64,000 bases of DNA from contig NZ_CP053848.1 of NCBI RefSeq assembly GCF_013201605.1, positions 1,054,001-1,118,000 on the forward strand. Reading direction: 5' to 3'. Under the pieces are notes generated by a model. The model was given only the letters and a program-made list of their open reading frames with translations, ran no database searches and was not told the DNA's origin. The position numbers and the translations under genes are program-made. Shown piece by piece: positions 35,243-45,332 of this stretch (positions are counted from its first letter, which is position 1; each line of letters starts with the position of its first letter). This DNA is from Campylobacter ornithocola. GTDB lineage: Bacteria > Campylobacterota > Campylobacteria > Campylobacterales > Campylobacteraceae.

Positions 35243-36610
35243 TCAAGCTTTATGAATCAATTCTTTCAAAACATCACCATCAGGGAATTCTTTTTTTTCT
35301 ATACAAGAAGATGATAAAACAAGCTTAACAACTTCTTCTTTATAGATAAATTTATAATCATCAATAAGCTTCAAAGCTTTTTCTGTAAAAATTTGAGCAT
35401 TTTCTAAATTTTTACCTGGAAATATAATTAAATAAGAACTTTCATCTAAAATCCAAATTTCAGCTAAGTTCTTACATAAGTCTTTAAGGATTTTTTTGAA
35501 TTTTCCACTAATAGTCTTAAAGCTATCAATACCATAAGCGTTAATGACATATTCTATATTGTTGATCTTAAAAAAAGATAAAGCATAATTAACTGCGTAA
35601 AGCTTATAATTTTCATCAAGCTTTTTAAGTTCTTGGGCAAGATTCCACTGCTCTCTTTGCTCATCATCGCTAGTAGCTTGAATTTGAGTTTTAATTTGAG
35701 CTATTTGCTCATTTACATATAAAAGTTTATCTTTTAAAGTATCAAAATTAATTTGCACATTACCATTTTCATCTTTAGTTAAAGTATTGATAAATTTTAC
35801 ATCTTCTTGACTATTATCATAAAGCTTTGACACCATTTCATTTAAACTTTCTAGGTGTTGGTTAAAAAAAGAAAGGTTTTTTTGTATATAATATTTATCC
35901 ATCGCTTCTTTTTTTTGTAGTACTAAACAATATTCATGTGCAAACTCTTTTCTAGCAATTAACTTAGGATTATCTTTTAAATTTTGCTTAAATTGCTCCA
36001 CTTCTTTACTCTCACCAAATAAAGGTTCTAAAGAAGCTAGCAAAAGTTCAGCTTGTTTTTCATAAGAACGTTCTTTTAGCATAGTAATGAGTTTTTCTAC
36101 TAAAGTGTGAAAATCAAAGAATGTACGAATATTAAATTCTTCTAACTTTTTTAAAAACTCTTGATCTTCATAAGATTTTTCAAGTTCTCTCCATTTAGCT
36201 CTTAAAAGATATATAGTTTCTAAATCCATAGCTTGAGATAATCGATGTTGGGTAATTTGTGCAAGATCTTTGATTTTTTTATCTTTACTAATACTAAGTT
36301 GCTGAATGATTAAATCAAGCAAAGCATAAACATCTTCATATTTTCTACCTACTTGTCTATTAAGCCTAGATACCAAAAACATTAAAAATTCATCAATAGT
36401 TCGAATGCTTTTTCTTTTTAATTCTTGCTTATAAGTATCATCTAAAAGATTAGTATATTTTTCAATTCTAGCTTTATTAAAACTCATCACTCCTGCTTTT
36501 TTAGCACATTCTTCAAATACCTCGCTATAATTTTCAGGAGTTGGGTATAATTTACGTTCTTTTAATTTTATCAATGTTTCTTTTGCAATCTCATTGATAT
36601 GACTTGCCAT
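35243..36610 (-). CDS. degenerate GGDEF-type protein of unknown function
   Basis: A 455-residue soluble protein. The N-terminal part (LKERKLYPTPENYSEVFEECAKK) resembles the helical N-terminus of epsilonproteobacterial GGDEF proteins, the middle is long and helical, and the last 130 residues align by pattern with a GGDEF domain: ALSFFKINNIEYVINAYG, then ILDESSYLIIFPG in place of the RxGGDEF signature. The catalytic GGDEF residues are therefore lost, so cyclase activity is unlikely; it may bind a nucleotide or act as scaffold. It sits between lptE and folC in a run conserved in C. jejuni. Confidence 0.68.
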   Translation of the reverse strand: MASHINEIAKETLIKLKERKLYPTPENYSEVFEECAKKAGVMSFNKARIEKYTNLLDDTYKQELKRKSIRTIDEFLMFLVSRLNRQVGRKYEDVYALLDLIIQQLSISKDKKIKDLAQITQHRLSQAMDLETIYLLRAKWRELEKSYEDQEFLKKLEEFNIRTFFDFHTLVEKLITMLKERSYEKQAELLLASLEPLFGESKEVEQFKQNLKDNPKLIARKEFAHEYCLVLQKKEAMDKYYIQKNLSFFNQHLESLNEMVSKLYDNSQEDVKFINTLTKDENGNVQINFDTLKDKLLYVNEQIAQIKTQIQATSDDEQREQWNLAQELKKLDENYKLYAVNYALSFFKINNIEYVINAYGIDSFKTISGKFKKILKDLCKNLAEIWILDESSYLIIFPGKNLENAQIFTEKALKLIDDYKFIYKEEVVKLVLSSSCIEKKEFPDGDVLKELIHKA

Positions 36611-36611
36611 T

Positions 36612-37109
36612 TTATTTATAACCTCTAATAGCTACAATGGAAACAAACTCATCAAAAGCTTCACTTGATGCATTTTTAATTGCTTCAAATCTAGCCTGAT
36701 CACTAATAATAGAATTTGGATTAATATCAAAATTATAACTTCCTTTAGTATTTACAATTTCTTCCTTGCCATTTTTATAACGTAATATAAATTCCAAATA
36801 AAGTTCTGCTTTATAATTAATCACATAGCCATTTTTATCATATACCATAGGATGAAATTCCAATCTTTTCATCGTAACAATAATAGAACTATCTGCATTA
36901 TACTCATCTGTGATTTTTCTACCAAGCTTATTAAGCATAGTTTCTCTTAGAATATCTGTAATGTAAACACTATTTTCAGGATCTTGCTTGCTAATATTAA
37001 TTTTTAAAAATACATTATCACCCAAAACTCTACTTGCCATTTGAGATGATGGGATATATCCACAAGCTACTATAAAAAAAGCAAAAAATAATACTAGATA
37101 TTTACTCAT
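36612..37109 (-). CDS. lptE: LptE-like LPS-assembly lipoprotein
   Basis: A 165-residue outer-membrane lipoprotein. The signal ends in a clear lipobox FIVACGY with Cys16. The rest has the LptE pattern with [28 protein letters not shown] and a C-terminal helix. LptE plugs the LptD barrel that inserts lipooligosaccharide in the outer membrane. ATGA overlap with leuS is the same arrangement as in other bacteria with leuS-lptE. Sequence divergence in this family is high, so the call rests on fold pattern plus context. Confidence 0.78.
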   Translation of the reverse strand: MSKYLVLFFAFFIVACGYIPSSQMASRVLGDNVFLKINISKQDPENSVYITDILRETMLNKLGRKITDEYNADSSIIVTMKRLEFHPMVYDKNGYVINYKAELYLEFILRYKNGKEEIVNTKGSYNFDINPNSIISDQARFEAIKNASSEAFDEFVSIVAIRGYK

Positions 37110-39535
37110 TTGATCACCAAATTCACTAGTTTTTTATCAATATAAATTTCTTTTACTATATTTTTTCCTTCTAGCCATTTTGCGACACTTTCTTTGGCTA
37201 GAGTTAAAATTTCATCCTTATTAGCCTCTGAAGTTATCTCAATCTGTGATCTTTTTTTACCATTAACACTAATGGCTATATTAAAACTATCTTGTATAAA
37301 AACCTCCTCTTTTATTTTTAACATTTTGAAATTTTCACAATTAAACAAATACTCACTAAGCTCAAAACAAACATGAGGAATGATTGGTTCTAAAATATTT
37401 AAAATAATATAAAAAGCCTCTTTTGAAACATCTTTGTGGCTTATAACATTTAAGGCATTTAAAGCTTCCATACAAGTAGCTATCAAAGTATTAAAAGCAA
37501 AACTTTCTTCATAAACTTCAAAAGATTTTTTCAAAGCTTCATATACTTTTAATCTAGCATATTTTTCTTCTTTATTTAAACTTTGGTGGTTAATCTCTCT
37601 TAACTCTCCGCTTTCTAAACTCATAGCTTTTTCATAAAGTCTATTAATAAATTTAAAAGCACCTTCTAATGCACTATCATTCCATTCAAGTTCTTTAGCA
37701 GGTGGTGCTGCAAATAATATAAACAATCTTGCACTATCTGCTCCATATTTTTCTATAATATAATCAGGATCGACCACATTACCCTTAGATTTACTCATCT
37801 TAGCCCCATCTTTTGTTACCATTCCTTGAGTTAAAAGTCTATTAAAAGGCTCATCATTTTTTAAATAACCTAAATCTCTAAGTGCTTTTTGAAAAAATCT
37901 AGCATAAAGCAAATGCAAGATTGCATGTTCAATCCCTCCAATATATTCATCAACATTCATCCAATAATTTACACTTTGTTCATCCACCGCTTTTTCTTGC
38001 CAAGTTTTATCATCACTTGCAAAACGTGCAAAATACCAAGAACTTTCAAAAAAAGTATCTAAAGTATCGCTTTCTTTTTGTGCTCTTTTACCGCATTTTG
38101 GACAAATACATTCTTTCCAAGCCTTATGTTTATCAAGTGGATTTCCCTCCCCATTTATCACCACATCTTCAGGCAAGGTAATAGGTAAATTTTCTATTTT
38201 TTGAGGAACTATACCACAAGAATCACACCTAACCATTGGTATAGGAGCACCCCAATATCTTTGTCTAGAAACACCCCAATCACGAATTTTAAAATTTGTG
38301 ACTTTTTTACCAAAGCCCAAAGATTCGAATTTTAAACTAATTTTTTCTCTAGCTTCATTGCATTCTAATTGATCAAATTCACCACTATTGATCAAAACAC
38401 CTTCTTTTAAGGTATAACATTGTGCATCATTTTTATCTTTATAAATTACTTTTTTTATAGCTAAATTATAAGTTTTTGCGAACTCATAATCTCTTTCATC
38501 GTGAGCAGGTACACTCATAACAGCACCGCTACCATAATCACTTAAAACAAAATTAGCTACCCATAAAGGTATTTTTTCTTTACTTAATGGATGAATCACA
38601 TAAAGATTTAAAAAATATCCTTCTTTTGGCGCAGCTTGTCTTTGGCGTGGTGTTTGATTTTGTACATTTTGAATTTTTACTATAATATCTTGATCTAGTA
38701 ATTTTTTGTCAATTAATTCATTTACTATCTCATGATCAGGTGCTAAAGCGATGTAAGATACTCCATAAATAGTCTCAGCTCTTGTGGTAAAAACATTGAT
38801 TTTTTTTGCACTGATTTTATCATTTTCTTCTATATCAAAATCAAAACTAAGCCCTACACTTTTACCTATCCAATTTTCTTGCATAGTTAAAACTTGACTC
38901 GGCCATTTTCCTTCTAATTTTTTAAGATCTTGTAATAATTCATCTGCATAAGCGGTGATTTTTACATAATATCCTGGCATTTTTTTTCTAATGACTTCAT
39001 GTCCACAACGCCAACATTTACCATCCTCAACTTGCTCATTTGCTAAAACTGTTTTATCATTTTCACACCAATTTACTTCAGCTTCTTTAGTATAAATTAA
39101 ACCTTTTTCATACATCTTGATGAAAAATTCTTGTTCAAATTTAGTATATAAAGGATCAGAAGTAGCAAGCATTCTTTTTTTAGAAAAAGAAAAGCCTAAA
39201 GATACAAGCTCGTTTTGCATATAATCAATATTTTCATAAGTCCATTTTTTAGGATGAATACCATGTTTAATCGCAGCATTTTCAGCAGGCATACCAAAAC
39301 TATCAAAACCTATAGGATGTAAGACATTAAAACCTTTTTTTCTGTAATATCTAGCCATAGCATCACCGATACTATAGTTTCTCACATGCCCCATATGAAT
39401 TCTACCACTTGGATATGGAAACATAGATAAAATATATTTTTTTGGCAAAGAAAAATCATCTTTTGGTTCAAAATATCCTTTTTCTTGCCAAATTTTTTGC
39501 CATTTTTTTTCTATTTTACCCGCTTCATATGCCAT
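37106..39535 (-). CDS. leuS: leucyl-tRNA synthetase
   Basis: An 809-residue class I synthetase. The HIGH motif is present as [20 protein letters not shown], the CP1 editing domain with [20 protein letters not shown], the zinc-type cysteines CGIVPQ and CPKCGKRAQ, and the KMSKS loop as [16 protein letters not shown] precedes ATG 39535. It overlaps lptE by 4 bp. Length is slightly below that of E. coli LeuS and normal for the group. Confidence 0.98.
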   Translation of the reverse strand: MAYEAGKIEKKWQKIWQEKGYFEPKDDFSLPKKYILSMFPYPSGRIHMGHVRNYSIGDAMARYYRKKGFNVLHPIGFDSFGMPAENAAIKHGIHPKKWTYENIDYMQNELVSLGFSFSKKRMLATSDPLYTKFEQEFFIKMYEKGLIYTKEAEVNWCENDKTVLANEQVEDGKCWRCGHEVIRKKMPGYYVKITAYADELLQDLKKLEGKWPSQVLTMQENWIGKSVGLSFDFDIEENDKISAKKINVFTTRAETIYGVSYIALAPDHEIVNELIDKKLLDQDIIVKIQNVQNQTPRQRQAAPKEGYFLNLYVIHPLSKEKIPLWVANFVLSDYGSGAVMSVPAHDERDYEFAKTYNLAIKKVIYKDKNDAQCYTLKEGVLINSGEFDQLECNEAREKISLKFESLGFGKKVTNFKIRDWGVSRQRYWGAPIPMVRCDSCGIVPQKIENLPITLPEDVVINGEGNPLDKHKAWKECICPKCGKRAQKESDTLDTFFESSWYFARFASDDKTWQEKAVDEQSVNYWMNVDEYIGGIEHAILHLLYARFFQKALRDLGYLKNDEPFNRLLTQGMVTKDGAKMSKSKGNVVDPDYIIEKYGADSARLFILFAAPPAKELEWNDSALEGAFKFINRLYEKAMSLESGELREINHQSLNKEEKYARLKVYEALKKSFEVYEESFAFNTLIATCMEALNALNVISHKDVSKEAFYIILNILEPIIPHVCFELSEYLFNCENFKMLKIKEEVFIQDSFNIAISVNGKKRSQIEITSEANKDEILTLAKESVAKWLEGKNIVKEIYIDKKLVNLVIK

Positions 39536-39543
39536 TTTAACTC

Positions 39544-39885
39544 CTAATTTTCTTCTTGATTTTTTACTGAATCTACTATAACTAAAATCATTGAAAAGAT
39601 ATTAGCTATCAAAGCACCAATTGCTAAAGTATAAACCATAATATTAGCTTCTGGATTAATTTGTATTAAAGCAAAAGCTGGAATTAAATGCAAATCAGCT
39701 ACCAAAGAACTTGCAAATAACTCAGCTGCCAAGAAATTTCTAACTCCAATCTTCAATAAAGTAGAAATCAAATTCACACAAGCTGCAATAAACAAAGCAA
39801 CTTCATTTTGATCATATAAAAATCCTGCGGTTGTAGTCAAGCTCATTAGAGCAAAAAAGATATAAATAACCTTACCCCAATTCAT
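39544..39885 (-). CDS. small membrane protein of unknown function (DUF6394-like)
   Basis: A 113-residue integral membrane protein with three to four predicted helices (about 4-20, 28-46, 58-75, 82-104). I recognise it only as a conserved small membrane protein found between secF and leuS in Campylobacter. It starts 2 bp after secF. It may be an accessory membrane protein, but no residue pattern reveals function. Confidence 0.75.
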   Translation of the reverse strand: MNWGKVIYIFFALMSLTTTAGFLYDQNEVALFIAACVNLISTLLKIGVRNFLAAELFASSLVADLHLIPAFALIQINPEANIMVYTLAIGALIANIFSMILVIVDSVKNQEEN

Positions 39886-39887
39886 TT

Positions 39888-40859
39888 TTATACCGTTCCT
39901 TTTTCATACATCGATCTTAGTTTTTCTTTTTCTTGTTTTTTCTTCACTTTTTCTAATTCTTTTTGGCGATATTGTATAACACTAAAATTAAACCACAAAA
40001 GTGCCGGACTTGCTACAAATATAGAACTTGCAGTACCTGCTACAATACCTACTATCATAGTTAATGCAAAACCTTCTATCATAGATCCACCGAAGAAATA
40101 AAGCACTACAACGGTAATCAAAGTTAAACCTGTTGTTAAAGTAGTTCTTGATAAGGTTGCTGAAACCGATTCGTTAATAATTAGATCAAGTTTTGAATTT
40201 TTACTTGTTTTAACGCCTTCTCTAATTCTATCAAAAATAATAATTGTATCATTTAAAGAATATCCAAGCACAGTTAAAACAGCCGCTAAAATATCTAAAT
40301 TTACATCTATTTCAAATAACGCAATAGCACCCAAAGTAATGACTATATCATGAATTTCACATACAATAGAAGCCATAGCAAAGCGCCATTCAAATCTCAC
40401 TGCTAAATAAATCAAAATGGCAATTAAAGAAATTCCTACCGCCATAAGACCTTTATTGCGTAGCTCATCTCCTACTTTTGGACCTACCACATCCACACGA
40501 CGCACTTCAAATTTACCTGTATCCTTTAATAGATTTGCAATACTTATTCCAATATCACTTCCTAAGCTATCATTACTTCCTGAAAAACGAATAATCACTT
40601 CATTTGCACTACCAAACTCAGTTACACTAGCACCTTTTAAATTTTCGTTGACAGCTAAAGCTTTACGAATTTCAGCTAAAGGTGCTTTTTGTTCGTATTG
40701 AAGTTGCACTAAGGTTCCACCAGTAAAATCAATACCAAAATTTAAACCCTTAGTAAAAAGGATAAAAATAGAACCAAAAAATAAAATAAAAGACAAAGAG
40801 ATGGCTGCAAATCTCATTCTCATAAAATCATAAACATGCTTTTGACTAAAAAATTGCAT
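39888..40859 (-). CDS. secF: SecF, preprotein translocase accessory subunit
   Basis: A 323-residue inner-membrane protein which with SecD uses the proton gradient to pull proteins through SecYEG. Six membrane helices; GLNFGIDFTGGTLVQLQY marks the first periplasmic loop and LGYSLNDTIIIFDRIRE the conserved helix 4 region. ATG 40859 is chosen because AGGAG lies six bases before it; a TTG three bases earlier is the longer option. The start touches the secD stop. Confidence 0.96.
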   Translation of the reverse strand: MQFFSQKHVYDFMRMRFAAISLSFILFFGSIFILFTKGLNFGIDFTGGTLVQLQYEQKAPLAEIRKALAVNENLKGASVTEFGSANEVIIRFSGSNDSLGSDIGISIANLLKDTGKFEVRRVDVVGPKVGDELRNKGLMAVGISLIAILIYLAVRFEWRFAMASIVCEIHDIVITLGAIALFEIDVNLDILAAVLTVLGYSLNDTIIIFDRIREGVKTSKNSKLDLIINESVSATLSRTTLTTGLTLITVVVLYFFGGSMIEGFALTMIVGIVAGTASSIFVASPALLWFNFSVIQYRQKELEKVKKKQEKEKLRSMYEKGTV

Positions 40860-42439
40860 CAAGGTCTCCTATATCCAAACCATAATCTTGTGTTATTGCT
40901 TTTTTCCATACGATTCATAAACATTTCAAACATACCATGAGTTCCAACAATAGAAGTAATCATTGAAACCAAAATTCCAATACTTAAAGTTACTGCAAAA
41001 CCTTTTACCGCACCCGTTCCATAAGCATAAAGTACCACTGAAGTAATAAGTGAAGTAATATTAGAATCTAAAATTGCGCTCATTGCGTGCTTATAACCAT
41101 TTTCAACACTTTGCCTTATACTAGCACCCTCTCGCAATAACTCTCTAATTCTTTCATTAATAATAACATTAGAATCCACTGCCATACCCACAGTAAGTAC
41201 AAGCCCTGCCATACCAGGTAAGGTTAAGGTTGCTCCAAACATAGCCATTACAGCAATAATCACTAAAATGTTAGCCACCAAAGCAATATTAGCAAAAATT
41301 CCCGCTACACCATAATACATTACCATAAAAGCAATAACTAATATAGAAGCACCTGCTAGGGCTATCATACTCATTTGAATACTATCAGCACCCAAAGACG
41401 GTCCAACACTCCTTTTTTCAAGCATTTTAACTGGTGCTAAAAGTGCTCCGCTTCTTAAGGCAATAGCCACATCATGAGCTTCTTCGACAGTAAAACTACC
41501 ACTAATTTGACCACTACCCCCGCCTATTCTTTCATTAATTCTTGGAGCTGAATATACTTTATTATCTAAAACTATGGCTAGGCGTTTTCCTACATTATTT
41601 CCTGTGTAATCTCCAAATTTTTTCGCACCTTCTGAATTTAAGGTAAAATTAATCACAGGAAGATTATTGCTTTGTGCAAAGCCTACTTTTGCATCTGTTA
41701 GCATAGAACCATCAAGAATAGGTATAGATTTTACTAGATATTTGATTTGAGAATTTTTTGCATCTTCAAAAATCAAATCCCCGTATTCAGCAGCTTGAGC
41801 TGGAGTAAGGTTATTTACTTGATCCATCCTAACATCATCCACTTCCATTAATTGCAAATGCGCAGCTTTTGCGATAAGTTCTCTAGCTCTAGCCTCATCT
41901 GTAGCAGTTTTAATACCTGGAAGTTCGACTAAAATTTTATCCTCGCCCGATCTTGCTACATTTGGCTCTGCAAGGCCAAATTGATCAAGTCTATTTCTAA
42001 TAGTTTCTACAGCTTGCAAAATAGCTTGCTCATGAGTTAGTTTGATTTCCTCTTGGGTTAAAGAAAGCGTGTAGTGTAAATTTTCATGTACAATAGCCAA
42101 GCCTTTAATGTCTTTTAACAATAAATCAACCTTAGCTACATCATTCTCATCTAATAAACTAAATTCAATACTAGTATCATTTACTTTGATTTTATCAACA
42201 ATAATATCTTCTTTATTAATAGAATAGCTAAGAGAAGAGGCTATGGATTTAACCTTTGACTTAACGGCCTCTTCTACTTCTATACCCAATAACATATACA
42301 AACCACCTTGCAAATCAAGACCCAAGTTAATCTTAGCACCACTTTGAGTTTGCATAATAGAAGGCATAGAAAAAACAAGTCCTATAAGAAAAACTACAAA
42401 GAAAATAATACTTCTATAAGTAATTTTTCCACTACGCAT
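40859..42439 (-). CDS. secD: SecD, preprotein translocase accessory subunit
   Basis: A 526-residue partner of SecF. INLGLDLQGGLYMLLG follows the first helix, TIRNRLDQFGLAEPNVAR and KILVELPGI belong to the periplasmic P1 domain, and GMAVDSNVIINERIRE is the conserved transmembrane block. ATG 42439 is preferred to a TTG three bases earlier. It overlaps yajC by 8 bp. The order yajC-secD-secF is standard. Confidence 0.96.
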   Translation of the reverse strand: MRSGKITYRSIIFFVVFLIGLVFSMPSIMQTQSGAKINLGLDLQGGLYMLLGIEVEEAVKSKVKSIASSLSYSINKEDIIVDKIKVNDTSIEFSLLDENDVAKVDLLLKDIKGLAIVHENLHYTLSLTQEEIKLTHEQAILQAVETIRNRLDQFGLAEPNVARSGEDKILVELPGIKTATDEARARELIAKAAHLQLMEVDDVRMDQVNNLTPAQAAEYGDLIFEDAKNSQIKYLVKSIPILDGSMLTDAKVGFAQSNNLPVINFTLNSEGAKKFGDYTGNNVGKRLAIVLDNKVYSAPRINERIGGGSGQISGSFTVEEAHDVAIALRSGALLAPVKMLEKRSVGPSLGADSIQMSMIALAGASILVIAFMVMYYGVAGIFANIALVANILVIIAVMAMFGATLTLPGMAGLVLTVGMAVDSNVIINERIRELLREGASIRQSVENGYKHAMSAILDSNITSLITSVVLYAYGTGAVKGFAVTLSIGILVSMITSIVGTHGMFEMFMNRMEKSNNTRLWFGYRRP

Positions 42440-42707
42440 CAATTTTCTTTGCTATAAAATCTCTAGAAATTTTTACAACTACATTTTCATCATTAAGCTT
42501 AACTTTGATAAAATCCTCTTCTGGTTTTACCACCTCGCAAATTATCCCACCATTTGTGATGATTTTATCTCCTTTTTCTAAAGATAAAACCATTAATTTA
42601 TGGTCTTTTGCTTGTTTTTGCTGTGGTCTAATAACCAAAAAATAAAAAATTGCAAAAAGCACAATGAGAGGCAACAATGAAGTCCAAATATTTCCGTTTT
42701 CTGCCAT
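42432..42707 (-). CDS. yajC: YajC, Sec translocase accessory protein
   Basis: A 91-residue protein with one membrane helix (about 10-26) followed by RPQQKQAKDHKLMVLSLEKGDKIITNGGI, reported here only as the family signature area (the core is RPQQKQ and GDKIITNGG). It joins the SecDF complex. GGGGAAG lies before ATG 42707. Its first 31 bp are shared with the divergent lnt gene. Confidence 0.95.
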   Translation of the reverse strand: MAENGNIWTSLLPLIVLFAIFYFLVIRPQQKQAKDHKLMVLSLEKGDKIITNGGIICEVVKPEEDFIKVKLNDENVVVKISRDFIAKKIDA

Positions 42708-43999
42708 TTCTTCCCCTTTTTTTAAAATTCATAAATTCTAATTCTACCACTTTTAAAATAATAAAAGCCTTTTTTTCTGCACTTTTATTGTCAAATTTTA
42801 TTTATTTTTCTTTTTTTGAAAATTTATTTTTTGAATTTATCTCTCCATTCTTAAGTATATATGGTTTGGTTTTATTGCTAAGAAATAAAACCAAAATAGG
42901 ATATTTTTATACCGGTTTTTTTGTAGGTATTGTATGGTTTTGGTGGATAAGTTTGTCTTCGATTTATTTTGATTTAGCTTACCTAGTTCCTTTAGAAGTT
43001 ATCTTAATCGGTATAATTTATGGAATTTTATTCTTAATATGTTTTTTTTTAAAATATGACTTTTTAAGACTTTGTGGAATTTTTTTACTTAGCTTTATTC
43101 ACCCTTTTGGCTTTGATTGGTTAAACTGGGGCGTTTTAAGTGTATATGGAATCTTTGATGCGAGTTATCAAGGTATTATAGTTATGTTTTTGATTGCCTA
43201 TTTTTATTATGAAAAATATATTTCAAGATATTATAAAATAGCAATCATTTTAATCCTTATTCTAATCGGAGCTCAATATAATCAAAAACAATCACAAACA
43301 CTAAATTTAGACTACAAATTAATCCAAACTAATATCTCTCAAGATCAAAAATTCATACAAGAAAATTTGCAAACTCATTCTAAAGATATATTTTATCAAA
43401 TCAATCAGGCTATCAAAGAAGGCAAAGAAGTGATTGTTTTTCCCGAAACTGCTTTTGCTTTTGCTTTAAATAAAGCACCAAGTTATCTACAGGCTTTAAA
43501 AGATTTATCAAAACAAATCATCATCATCACAGGCGCTATAAGTACCACACCTAATCATCTATACAATAGTACTTATATATTTGACAATGGTAACATACAA
43601 GTTTTTAACAAACATTATCTTGTACCTTTTGGAGAAGAAATTCCTATATTCAAAAACTTTTTTAAAAAATACCTTTTAAATATTGATGAATTTTCAAAAG
43701 GAAAAGAGTTAAATCAATACACTTTAAATAATCAGCTCATTACCAATGCTATCTGCTTTGAAGCTACTAAAGAAAAACTTTACAAACACTCAAAAATCAT
43801 CATAGCTATTTCAAATAATGCTTGGTTTAATTTTTCAAGTGAATACAAATTACAAAATTTTCTAATGCGTTTTTATGCAAACAACTACAATGTAAGTATA
43901 TATCATACAGTCAATGGAAAAGAAAATGCAGTAATTAAGCCAAAAGAAATATTGATTTTAAAGATAAAAGAAAAACTTTTAAAGCAAAATGAAGCTTAA
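42677..43999 (+). CDS. lnt: apolipoprotein N-acyltransferase
   Basis: Adds the third acyl chain to lipoproteins at the inner membrane. The 440-residue protein has about eight helices, then a nitrilase domain with the catalytic Glu in VIVFPETAFA, the Lys region FNKHYLVPFGE and the Cys in NAICFEAT. ATG 42677 with AGAGG seven bases upstream is the only good start, so the overlap with yajC appears real. A T9 run lies at 43032-43040. The sequence is more diverged than its neighbours, but the triad is intact. Confidence 0.88.
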   Translation: MKSKYFRFLPFLPLFLKFINSNSTTFKIIKAFFSALLLSNFIYFSFFENLFFEFISPFLSIYGLVLLLRNKTKIGYFYTGFFVGIVWFWWISLSSIYFDLAYLVPLEVILIGIIYGILFLICFFLKYDFLRLCGIFLLSFIHPFGFDWLNWGVLSVYGIFDASYQGIIVMFLIAYFYYEKYISRYYKIAIILILILIGAQYNQKQSQTLNLDYKLIQTNISQDQKFIQENLQTHSKDIFYQINQAIKEGKEVIVFPETAFAFALNKAPSYLQALKDLSKQIIIITGAISTTPNHLYNSTYIFDNGNIQVFNKHYLVPFGEEIPIFKNFFKKYLLNIDEFSKGKELNQYTLNNQLITNAICFEATKEKLYKHSKIIIAISNNAWFNFSSEYKLQNFLMRFYANNYNVSIYHTVNGKENAVIKPKEILILKIKEKLLKQNEA

Positions 44000-44011
44000 A
44001 AGCTTCATTTT
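43986..44011. terminator. bidirectional terminator between lnt and metK
   Basis: Perfect 12-bp inverted repeat AAAATGAAGCTT / AAGCTTCATTTT with a 2-base centre (effective loop TTAAAA). It covers both convergent stop codons and is flanked by A/T runs on both sides. Confidence 0.8.
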
Positions 44012-45203
44012 ATAATGCTTTAAATTCATCAACTGCATCTAGTTTTTCCCAAGGATAATCAGCCTGACCCACTTGACCACGAGCAGCCACATCAGCATAC
44101 ATAAAGGTATCTTTGCTTGGTTTATCAAGATTAAATTTATTTTTAATCCAATTTGGAGTTAATGGGAAAGTTTTCATCACAAAATCACTTAAAATATCAT
44201 CATTTAATCTTATGTTTGTTCCCATGCAATCTACACTTACAGAAGTTGGTTTAGCAACACCTATAGCGTAAGAAAGTTGCACTATACATTTTTTAGCAAG
44301 ACCTGCAGCTACGATATTTTTAGCAAGCCATCTTGCTGCATAAAGCCCACTTCTATCAACCTTAGTATAATCTTTAGAAGATTGTGCTCCACCACCTATA
44401 GGAGCATAGCCACCAAAGCTATCTACAATAAGCTTTCTTCCTGTTAAACCACTATCGTGTAATGAGCTGTGATTTACATATTTTCCAGTTGGATTGATTA
44501 AAATTCTTGTTTTTTCTGGACAAAAAAGCTCTTTTGGTAAATTTGAATCTAAAATCAATTCCATCACTAAAGCTCTTAAATCCTCTATCTTCATACTTTC
44601 AACGCAAGGAGCTGAAACTACAATAGTGTGGATATTTTGCGGTTTGCAATTTTCAAAATTTTCTTTATTTACATAATCAATTGTAACTTGAGTTTTAATA
44701 TCTACTCCAAGTTTGTCAGGATTCTTTTTTGCAAACTCATACACCTTATCACAAAGCATTCTAGCATAAGAAATAGCCGCTGGCATATATTCTTTTGCCT
44801 CATTGCTTGCAAAACCAAACATTATACCTTGATCTCCTGCTCCTATTTCCCCATCTTCTTGATCAACGCCTTGGTTAATATCAGGACTTTGCTCATTTAA
44901 AAACACCATTACATCTAAATCATCAGGATGTAAACATTGTTTTTTACTAAAATGTGGATGACCATCATAACCAATATCTGCCAAAGCTTTTTTTACAATA
45001 TTTTCATAATCTTGTTTTTCTAGTTTATATTTTGATTTAATCTCCCCACCAATTACTACTTTATTTCCTGCTACAAAAACCTCACTAGCAACTCTTGAAT
45101 CTTTATCATGAGTTAAAAAAGCATCAACTATAGAATCAGCTATAATATCAGCACATTTATCAGGATGTCCTGCACTAACAACTTCAGAGGTAAACAAATA
45201 CAT
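44010..45203 (-). CDS. metK: S-adenosylmethionine synthetase
   Basis: Makes SAM from methionine and ATP. The 397-residue protein carries TSEVVSAGHPDKCAD, GAGDQGIMFGFA and the phosphate-binding GGGAQSSKDYTKVDRSG loop (usual form GGGAFSGKD; here Q and S replace F and G). AAGGAA precedes ATG 45203. It is divergent from sstT and convergent with lnt, as in C. jejuni. Confidence 0.96.
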   Translation of the reverse strand: MYLFTSEVVSAGHPDKCADIIADSIVDAFLTHDKDSRVASEVFVAGNKVVIGGEIKSKYKLEKQDYENIVKKALADIGYDGHPHFSKKQCLHPDDLDVMVFLNEQSPDINQGVDQEDGEIGAGDQGIMFGFASNEAKEYMPAAISYARMLCDKVYEFAKKNPDKLGVDIKTQVTIDYVNKENFENCKPQNIHTIVVSAPCVESMKIEDLRALVMELILDSNLPKELFCPEKTRILINPTGKYVNHSSLHDSGLTGRKLIVDSFGGYAPIGGGAQSSKDYTKVDRSGLYAARWLAKNIVAAGLAKKCIVQLSYAIGVAKPTSVSVDCMGTNIRLNDDILSDFVMKTFPLTPNWIKNKFNLDKPSKDTFMYADVAARGQVGQADYPWEKLDAVDEFKAL

Positions 45204-45292
45204 AATCTATATATTCCTTGCTGTATAATTTTTACAATATCTTATCACATACTAGCTTAAAAATCAAAAAGCTTATTTAAGCTTTACTTTGT

Positions 45293-45298
45293 TAGAAT
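45293..45298 (+). promoter_or_regulatory. putative -10 box of sstT and the long downstream block
   Basis: TAGAAT 35 bp before the sstT start, after T-rich DNA. A short inverted repeat AAAGCTT / AAGCTTT lies just upstream at 45268-45285 and could be an operator. Confidence 0.4.
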
Positions 45299-45332
45299 AA
45301 ATTAAAAATTTGTCACCATAAAAAGGTAAGAA

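Noticed and set aside
43032..43040. T9 run in lnt as a phase-variable switch
   Set aside because: A/T runs of this length are common in this genome and much less slippage-prone than G/C runs; the lnt frame is intact.
45268..45285. Short inverted repeat AAAGCTT / AAGCTTT between metK and sstT
   Set aside because: Only a 7-bp stem in AT-rich DNA; mentioned as a possible operator under the sstT promoter but too weak for a finding.
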